Source: Acidobacteriota bacterium (GTDB lineage Bacteria > Acidobacteriota > Thermoanaerobaculia > Multivoradales > Multivoraceae). From it: 64,000 nucleotides of DNA. Positions 58,227 through 64,000 of this stretch are shown here, piece by piece. The notes under the pieces were generated by a model. It was not told the origin of the DNA. It was given only the letters and a program-made list of their open reading frames with translations, and ran no database searches. Both the position numbers and the translations under genes were made by a program. The DNA is taken from assembly GCA_029263415.1 (NCBI GenBank), contig JAJCXN010000056.1, positions 124,001-188,000 on the forward strand. Direction: 5' to 3'. How positions within the stretch are numbered: position 1 is the stretch's first letter; the number at the start of each line of letters is the position of its first letter.

Positions 58227-61200
58227 ATGCCCCTCCACTGTTTCCGCGCTTCCACTTTGGTTCTCCAGGTCTCCTGGGTCGCCTTGGTGTCCCGAGTCGC
58301 CTTGGCTGCCGGTCTGCTGCTCGCAACCAGCGCCTTCGCCGAGGCCGTACCCAAGACCCACTCCATCTGGCTGGTACCGACGGATGCCGCGCGCGGAAAC
58401 AACGAGCAGCCAGTCGCGGTACTGGTCGAAGGTGCCGCAGCCGAGGTACTAGCCCAGAAGTCGATCGGCACCACTCCCTGGCGGATCTTCATCACTGTCG
58501 ACTTACCGCTGATCACGGGAACTGCATTGCAAGAGGTAACCGACGCGCTAGTTGAGCGCGCCGAGCACCTCGCAGAACGCGGTTCGGTGACGATCTCGGT
58601 GCGCGGCTCGGCCCACGCTGTACTCCTCGAAGACTCGCGCAATCCAGAAGAAATCGCTGACGCCTTGGTGGAGCTAGGCCGGGAAGGATCTCGCGCAGGT
58701 GAGTACTTTGAGGATCGGCAGACGACTCTCCAACGGCTAGCGCGGGCTGTCTCAGAAGAGGATCGGCGTCGCCTCTTGCTCGACCACTTTCATCAAGAGC
58801 AGGAGCTGCTTGAGTGGCAACACCACTCGTTGATCGACGATCTGTTGATCGAGAACGAACCGCACTGGATGCGGGGCGAAGATCAACTCAAACCCACCGC
58901 CATACTCCTTATACGCGACGACCTTGGAGCGTCAACGCTCGGCTTCATCGACGAGGCAATCCACAGCCTCGAGGGCGGCAAAGGAATGCCCAGGCTCAAG
59001 CGGTCGCAACTCGACGACGAAGTGCGCGTGCTTGAGCAGCGACTCAAGTTCGCAGCAGAAACCACTGACAACGCGATCAACAACAGCACTCGCAGCATCG
59101 CAGCCACCGGCGCTGCGCTCTTTCCTCTTGCCTGGACCAGCGATCGATCCGCAAGCAGCTCCAGCGAGACAACGCGCCTTCTCAACGACGCCACGGCCTC
59201 AGAGCTCGCGGGCGGAAGCGGCTTCAGAATCGGTTCAGCCAGCGATATTGATCGTGCACTCGCAGGTCTTGCGGCCGCCATTCAGATCAGCTTCAAGATT
59301 CCGCAACTTCCTGAGTCGGCCGCTAGCACGGTAACCCCGGGTGGTCTCAGTCGCGGTGACGACTACGCGATCCGCGCGATCAACATCGCTTCTCCATTCA
59401 ACAGTGAAGGCAATCGATCCTTCTGGTTGGCAACCTCTCCACCCAGGCAGCTGACGCTTGCGCGCGCGCGGCGTTTCTTCGAAGGCCTCGACAATGGCGA
59501 CCTCTCAGTTCAAGCCGGACTGCTAGGCGAACTCGCTGGAGGCGCCACGTTAGAGACGTCACTCAATGTCGAGAGCCTGTTGGGTCGAAACCCACCAACA
59601 AACTCAACGAGTGCCCCCGAGACCAGCGATCGCCTACGGGTGACCGTGCTTAAACGACGCTTGGATCAGAATCTGGGAGTCGAGCAACTGTTCGGGGGAA
59701 AGCAACCGCTCGACAAGGAGCGCTGGCTGCTGCGCTCTTCCGTTCGCCTATCTCGCGATCTTGATCAAATCGCGGTCTTGGTCGAGGACCTCGAAACTGG
59801 CCGTTGGGGCGCCGCGACCGCGGAAGAGATCACAGAATCCTTCGAAGCCGACATTCGATCTATCGACGCTGTGATTGAGCAAGCGGCCGAGCCGACGACC
59901 GTGATCGCGACCCACGAAGCTCGCCAATCTGGCACCAGAAAACCTGAGCCCAAACGTAGCCGCACCGATCTCCTCGGCGAACCCAACCCAACCGCGGCGT
60001 CCGGCCGCTTCAAATCTCCAGTCCTACAACTGGTCGCTCCAGCGCGGGATCGACTCTTGGGCACTCAGAAGTTTGCGGTATTGGCCGCCACCGGCGCCGT
60101 ACGCTCGGTGGTGTTCTACCTCGACGGCGAAGAGATCAGTCGCGACGACCGAGCGCCGTTTTCAGTATCCGTCGACCTGGGTGCCTCGGGCGTAGAGCGG
60201 CGCCTGAGCGCAGCCGGCTTCTCAGCCAGCGATCTTCTACTCGGAACGGATGAGATCCAAGTCAATCGTACGCTGACCAGCGAGGGTCTAGCGATCACAT
60301 CGCTCAAGCGAACCGAGAACGGTGGATCGTCCGGGACCTCGGCGCAACTCATGGCCGAAGCATCCCTTCGTTTGCGAGAGGGCATGACGCTTGATCGCGT
60401 TGAGTTCTATCGCAACCAGAACTTGCAGGCCACCATGACCTCTAGCCCGTTGCGTGCTGCCGTCGGCCCTCGTCCGACCGCAGACGCTGCAGCACGCGGT
60501 GACTTCGTGCGCGTGGTTGCGTGGCTCGCAGACGGCTCGTTCCTCGAAGATGTAAGGCTTCTAGGAGAGGGCTCGGACGCCGGGCTCGGAGACTTCGGCG
60601 CACAGGTCTCGGTGAACTTGGTACAAGTATTCGCGGTAGTCACCGACGAGGACGGCGATCCGATATCAGGACTCGATGCCGATGACTTCACCCTCGAGCT
60701 CTCTGGCGCGCCACTTACTATCGAACGCTTCTCCGAAGCCGAGCAAGTGCCGCTGGATCTGGCACTGGTGGTCGACACCTCCGAGAGCATGTGGGCGTTG
60801 ATGGACGACACACGCAAGGCCGCCGCGCGGTTTCTCGGAGACACAATTAGCGACGAGGATCGAGCCATGGTCGTCGACTTCGACAACAGCGTACGCTTGG
60901 TGCACCCGCTGAGCGGTGAGGTGTTTCAGCTCATTCAAGCGTTGTCGAAACTCAAGGCCTCGGGAGCCACCGCTCTGTATGACTCGATCATCTTCGCCTT
61001 GGTCAATTTAGAGGACGCGGCGCGCAGCAGACGCGCAGTGGTCTTGCTCACTGACGGCGAAGATTTTAACTCGCGGTTCAGCTATAGCCGGGTCTACGAG
61101 TCGGCTCGATTTGCAGGAGTTCCGCTCTACTTCGTAGCGCTGTCGGACTTCTTCGGAGATCGGCGCCGCGGAGCCAGGAAGACCGATCTCGAGGCGTTCG

Positions 61201-61427
61201 CGAAAGCTAGTGGAGGCCAGGTCTTCTATGTGAACAGCATGGAAGAGATTCTGCAGGCGTATGGACGCATCACCCGCGAGTTGAGAAATCAGTATCTACT
61301 GACCTTCGCCACGGATGTCGGGCTCAGTCGCGAGGAACTCGAGAAGGTCAAAGTGAAAGTGGCTCGTGAAGCGACGGGCAACGCGAAGAAGGTCAAAGTA
61401 CGGTGGACCGTGGGAAGTTCCAAGTAG
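58227..61427 (+). CDS. Very large exported VWA-domain protein 2
   Basis: The 1066-residue protein has a signal peptide (ALVSRVALAAGLLLATSAFA). The first 350 residues are helical and unclassified. Ig-like strands (VVFYLDGEEISRDDRAPFS) are followed by a VWA domain from about 795: FAVVTDEDGDPISGLDADDF, MIDAS DTSES (850-854), then LSKLKASGATALYDSI and LLTDGEDFNSRF. The layout and the closing ELRNQYLLTFA match the first VWA protein, so they are ancient paralogues. Both have the same promoter elements and are probably co-regulated. The role, possibly adhesion or surface complex assembly, is inference. Confidence 0.82.
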   Translation: MPLHCFRASTLVLQVSWVALVSRVALAAGLLLATSAFAEAVPKTHSIWLVPTDAARGNNEQPVAVLVEGAAAEVLAQKSIGTTPWRIFITVDLPLITGTALQEVTDALVERAEHLAERGSVTISVRGSAHAVLLEDSRNPEEIADALVELGREGSRAGEYFEDRQTTLQRLARAVSEEDRRRLLLDHFHQEQELLEWQHHSLIDDLLIENEPHWMRGEDQLKPTAILLIRDDLGASTLGFIDEAIHSLEGGKGMPRLKRSQLDDEVRVLEQRLKFAAETTDNAINNSTRSIAATGAALFPLAWTSDRSASSSSETTRLLNDATASELAGGSGFRIGSASDIDRALAGLAAAIQISFKIPQLPESAASTVTPGGLSRGDDYAIRAINIASPFNSEGNRSFWLATSPPRQLTLARARRFFEGLDNGDLSVQAGLLGELAGGATLETSLNVESLLGRNPPTNSTSAPETSDRLRVTVLKRRLDQNLGVEQLFGGKQPLDKERWLLRSSVRLSRDLDQIAVLVEDLETGRWGAATAEEITESFEADIRSIDAVIEQAAEPTTVIATHEARQSGTRKPEPKRSRTDLLGEPNPTAASGRFKSPVLQLVAPARDRLLGTQKFAVLAATGAVRSVVFYLDGEEISRDDRAPFSVSVDLGASGVERRLSAAGFSASDLLLGTDEIQVNRTLTSEGLAITSLKRTENGGSSGTSAQLMAEASLRLREGMTLDRVEFYRNQNLQATMTSSPLRAAVGPRPTADAAARGDFVRVVAWLADGSFLEDVRLLGEGSDAGLGDFGAQVSVNLVQVFAVVTDEDGDPISGLDADDFTLELSGAPLTIERFSEAEQVPLDLALVVDTSESMWALMDDTRKAAARFLGDTISDEDRAMVVDFDNSVRLVHPLSGEVFQLIQALSKLKASGATALYDSIIFALVNLEDAARSRRAVVLLTDGEDFNSRFSYSRVYESARFAGVPLYFVALSDFFGDRRRGARKTDLEAFAKASGGQVFYVNSMEEILQAYGRITRELRNQYLLTFATDVGLSREELEKVKVKVAREATGNAKKVKVRWTVGSSK

Positions 61428-61756
61428 AGACTCGTGGCTAGTTACGGGCAGTTTTCTGCTCACCGGCTCTTTCGGCCCATTCACCCGCCCGCCTGCCGAC
61501 CTCACGCGATTTCACACACCGCACCCTGCAACAACCCATGGGAGTCGAGCTACGAGCAACTATGTCCGAAACCTGTGGTTAACTCTCAGCTCCGGCAGCC
61601 GGCCAGCTCGCTGATCAGCCGACCCCTCGACCCTTCCCCTAGTCCCCATCCCTCTCCAGAGCGAACCCACACTTCACCTCGCGACACATCCCAGGGGAGG
61701 CTCCGCGCCGCCACCAGGCGCTTGGAGCCCCACGGGATGCAAGCAAAGAGCAACTA
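61428..61756. other. Intergenic region, no feature seen
   Basis: These 329 bases between the second VWA gene and the GST-like gene contain no clear promoter, repeat or gene. Confidence 0.5.
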
Positions 61757-62902
61757 ATGTTGCCGGTTCTATGGCCAACCACAGGTTCCAACAACGTGAC
61801 CTACAAACTCCTTGGCGCGGACGTTTCCTACTACACCGGTAAGGCTCGCGCCTATCTGCGCTTCAAGCGGATCCCTTTCGAGGAGACCTTGGCAACGCAG
61901 GCGATCTATAAGGCGGAGATCCTGCCGCGGGTCGGCTGGCCGGTCATCCCGGTGGTGATCACGCCAAGCGATGAGACGCTCCAGGACACCTCGGTGATCA
62001 TCGACGCTCTCGAAGAGAAGTACCCAGAAACCCCAATCGTTCCCGCGGGCCCCAAGCAAAGGCTCGTCGCTTATCTGCTCGAAGCGTACGGCGACGAGTG
62101 GCTGAAGCTGCCGGCGATGCACTACCGCTGGAATCACTGCTTGGATTGGATCTTGGCCGAGTTCGGAAGTCTCTCCGCGCCAGACGCAACGCCTGAAGAA
62201 CAGCTAGAGATCGGTCGTAAGAATGCGGGCCGTTTTCACGGATCCCTACCCTTACTCGGCGTTCACCCAACCACAGAAGCTGCCATCGAGGCTTCGTATG
62301 AGGCATTCCTCGCGGACTTCGACGCTCATCTGGCGCAGCACCCCTTCCTGCTAGGAACTCGCCCAAGCCTCGCCGACTTTGGCCTCTTCGGCGCTCTTTA
62401 TGCTCACTTGTATCGTGATCCCTACCCCGGCGAACTAATGCGTCGTACCGCCCCGAACGTCGCCGCGTGGGTCAACCGCCTGCGTGAGGATCGAACCAAC
62501 GAGGGAGAGTTCCTAGACAACGATGAGGTGCCCGACTCACTCTTGCCGATCCTGCAGCGCTGGGCGAGCGAGTACGGACCTGTTCTACGCGACACTGCGC
62601 AGCTGTTCAACACCTGGGCGGAAGAGAACCTGCAAGGCTCCGGCGAGCCTGTTCGGATCCCTCGAGGCATCGGCCAGCATCGGTTCACGTTGCTAGCGGG
62701 AGAGGAGGGCGAAGTCACTGCCGAACGCGCCGTGTTCCCCTACAACTTGTGGATGTTGCAACGCGCGCTGGACCACTTTGGTGCTTTGACAGCGGAAGAC
62801 CAAGCCGGCTGCCGCCAGTTGCTGAGGTCGATCGACGCCGCGGACATCCTGGAGCTTGAGTTCCGGCGATTGAATTTGGTGGACTTCAAACTTTCAGCGT
62901 AG
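61757..62902 (+). CDS. Glutathione S-transferase-like protein
   Basis: The 381-residue protein has an N-terminal thioredoxin-like domain (YKLLGADVSYYTGKARAYLRFKRIPFEE, GWPVIPVVITPSDETLQDTSVIIDALEEKYP), then a helical GST C-terminal domain (LLGTRPSLADFGLFGALYAHLYRDP) and an extra ~120 residues not in standard GSTs (about 260-381). The catalytic residue is not obvious. The substrate is unknown. The start is uncertain: the ATG at 61757 has no good ribosome-binding site, and a GTG at 61796 (beginning VTYKLLG) would also fit the family. Confidence 0.88.
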   Translation: MLPVLWPTTGSNNVTYKLLGADVSYYTGKARAYLRFKRIPFEETLATQAIYKAEILPRVGWPVIPVVITPSDETLQDTSVIIDALEEKYPETPIVPAGPKQRLVAYLLEAYGDEWLKLPAMHYRWNHCLDWILAEFGSLSAPDATPEEQLEIGRKNAGRFHGSLPLLGVHPTTEAAIEASYEAFLADFDAHLAQHPFLLGTRPSLADFGLFGALYAHLYRDPYPGELMRRTAPNVAAWVNRLREDRTNEGEFLDNDEVPDSLLPILQRWASEYGPVLRDTAQLFNTWAEENLQGSGEPVRIPRGIGQHRFTLLAGEEGEVTAERAVFPYNLWMLQRALDHFGALTAEDQAGCRQLLRSIDAADILELEFRRLNLVDFKLSA

Positions 62903-62937
62903 GGAGCAGAGGAGCGTCGCAACTCGAATCCCTGCGC

Positions 62938-62943
62938 TACGAT
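62938..62943 (+). promoter_or_regulatory. -10-like TACGAT next to the haemolysin III start (leaderless)
   Basis: TACGAT ends 7 nt before the ATG and no ribosome-binding site is seen between. The -35 region is weak. It fits the same pattern as lon, arsR and others. Confidence 0.35.
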
Positions 62944-62950
62944 CGCGATC

Positions 62951-63667
62951 ATGACCGAGGTTCAGCCAAACCAATTCAACACCAAGGCAAGCGGTGGCAA
63001 GAAACGTGGACTGCCGCCACGGGAACAAACGCCGGCAGAGGAGGTCGCCAACTCGGTGACCCACGGCATCGGCCTGTTGCTCTCGATCGCTGGCCTCGCG
63101 ATCCTTGTGGCATTCGCAACCAAGTTCGGCAACGCTTGGCACATTGCGTCGTGCAGCGTTTTTGGCGGAGCCTTGGTGTTCCAGTACGCCACGTCGACGC
63201 TCTACCACGGAATCTGGCATGCAGGTACCAAACGAGTCCTGCGTGTGTTCGATCACTGCGCGATCTTCGTGCTCATCGCCGGTACTTACACGCCCTTCGC
63301 ATTGGTCAACCTGCGCCACAACGGTGGCTGGATCCTGTTCGGCGTGATCTGGGGCCTGGCGGTGATCGGCATCGTCACTCGGTTGGGTCCGATCCTGGGA
63401 ACCGAGCGTCGCGAATGGCTGCGGCTGGCGCTCTATCTCGCCATGGGATGGACGGCGGTCGCCGCGATCGTGCCGATGATGCGCACAATCGCACCCGGCG
63501 GACTAATGCTTGTGGCCTTGGGCGGTTTGGCCTACACCGGCGGCGTAGTGTTCTACACCCGCCACAAGATGCGCTATCACCACGCGGTATGGCACGGCTT
63601 TGTGCTCGGCGGTAGCACTTGCCACTTCTTCGCTGTTCTGTTCTATGTGATTCCGATGGGGAGCTAA
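62951..63667 (+). CDS. Haemolysin III / PAQR family membrane protein
   Basis: The 238-residue protein has the PAQR/HlyIII signatures: EVANSVTHGIGLLLSIAG, TSTLYHGIWH, DHCAIFVLIAGTYTPFALV and HAVWHGFVLGGSTCHFFAVLF, with seven membrane helices. The conserved His, Asp and Ser residues form a metal site; eukaryotic relatives are ceramidase-like. The bacterial role is unclear, possibly lipid homeostasis. It has no ribosome-binding site. Confidence 0.95.
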   Translation: MTEVQPNQFNTKASGGKKRGLPPREQTPAEEVANSVTHGIGLLLSIAGLAILVAFATKFGNAWHIASCSVFGGALVFQYATSTLYHGIWHAGTKRVLRVFDHCAIFVLIAGTYTPFALVNLRHNGGWILFGVIWGLAVIGIVTRLGPILGTERREWLRLALYLAMGWTAVAAIVPMMRTIAPGGLMLVALGGLAYTGGVVFYTRHKMRYHHAVWHGFVLGGSTCHFFAVLFYVIPMGS

Positions 63668-63674
63668 GAAATCG

Positions 63675-64000
63675 ATGCTGGACACTGACAACAACCGCAC
63701 AGGGACCGGCGCCGCGGAGGCTGACCAGCCCGCCAAGGACAGAGGTCCCCTGTGGTACGAGCCGGGCCCCGACCAGCTGATCGGCCCTGGCCATCGCGTG
63801 GGCGACCTCCTCGAAGCGCCCAACTGGCGAGCGATCCAGCAAGACAAGGACTACCTCCTAGTAGAGGCGCCGATGCCCGAACACGTGCTCAACCCACGCG
63901 GTCACCTGTTCGGTGGTTTCACCCCCATCTACTGCGACTTCATGGCCATCTTCGTCGCGCGCCAGACCGAGCGAGACGTCGACGTGCATCGCTGGGCCGG
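63675..64000 (+). CDS. Hotdog-fold thioesterase-like protein (PaaI type), 3' end outside window
   Basis: The frame starts at ATG 63675, seven bases after the haemolysin III stop, and runs out of the window; 108 complete codons are seen. MPEHVLNPRGHLFGGFTPIYCDFMAIFVARQ is the hotdog/PaaI-type motif with the GG and D near the active site. The first 60 residues are polar. GGGGAG within the end of the previous gene serves as ribosome-binding site. Acyl-CoA thioesterase activity is the family expectation. Confidence 0.85.
   Translation, partial: MLDTDNNRTGTGAAEADQPAKDRGPLWYEPGPDQLIGPGHRVGDLLEAPNWRAIQQDKDYLLVEAPMPEHVLNPRGHLFGGFTPIYCDFMAIFVARQTERDVDVHRWA

Noticed and set aside
1-64000. CRISPR array, prophage, insertion sequence, tRNA or rRNA genes
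   Set aside because: I looked for regular direct repeats with spacers, transposase motifs, and tRNA or rRNA signatures and found none. The tandem repeats present are short and inside genes.

Overview
The window is a GC-rich chromosomal segment with about 46 protein-coding genes on both strands. I found no rRNA, tRNA, CRISPR array or insertion sequence. The gene content suggests an Acidobacteriota bacterium, probably near Thermoanaerobaculia, although no marker gene is present to prove it. The clues are a PadR regulator overlapping a duplicated orphan FtsX-type permease (ADOP), two very large secreted VWA proteins, secreted proteins ending in a DGFESG...W tail, and SBBP, PQQ and FG-GAP propeller proteins.

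Layout. 1-5.5 kb: 3' end of an N-acetylglucosamine-kinase-like gene, an SPFH protein with a ribbon-helix-helix partner, a secreted haem-motif propeller protein (HzsA-like) and a DUF4386 membrane protein. 5.6-17.7 kb: exported proteins (parallel beta-helix, ankyrin/beta-lactamase fusion, beta-lactamase/FG-GAP fusion, coiled-coil protein, PQQ-propeller/esterase-like fusion) and an acyl-CoA-dehydrogenase-like protein carrying pentapeptide-type repeats. 18-28 kb: DUF3667, PadR-ADOP, GlsB, an alkaline-phosphatase-superfamily membrane enzyme, a sodium:neurotransmitter symporter and an XRE-HTH protein fused to a polytopic membrane domain. 28-36 kb: stress and signalling genes (low-molecular-weight phosphatase, NADP oxidoreductase, GAF-SpoIIE phosphatase, Lon, PPK2, VOC). 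36-47 kb: BNR-like exported protein, ArsR/AHSA1 pair, YcaQ-type glycosylase, ECF sigma factor, dihaem peroxidase, SBBP protein and two more secreted proteins. 47-64 kb: pyruvate dehydrogenase E1, a two-gene cassette (glycine-zipper protein plus YkuD-like/peptidoglycan-binding protein) ending in an 11-bp hairpin, a Wzm/Wzt-type exporter, two paralogous VWA proteins sharing a promoter motif, a GST-like protein, a haemolysin III protein and the start of a hotdog thioesterase.

Themes across the window. (1) At least three exported proteins share a C-terminal DGFESG tail, which looks like a sorting or processing signal. (2) Several genes (lon, ycaQ-like, arsR, DUF4386, XRE, haemolysin III) have a TANNNT hexamer 6-7 nt before the start codon and no ribosome-binding site, as expected of leaderless mRNAs. 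(3) Arrays of 15-bp units, giving in-frame pentapeptide repeats, occur in three unrelated genes. (4) Lon and pyruvate dehydrogenase E1 both carry long low-complexity insertions between conserved domains. The best candidates for something undescribed are the 50.4-52.5 kb two-gene cassette, the VWA pair with its ECF-like promoter motif, and the DGFESG tail. All functional statements come from reading the sequence; no database search was run.
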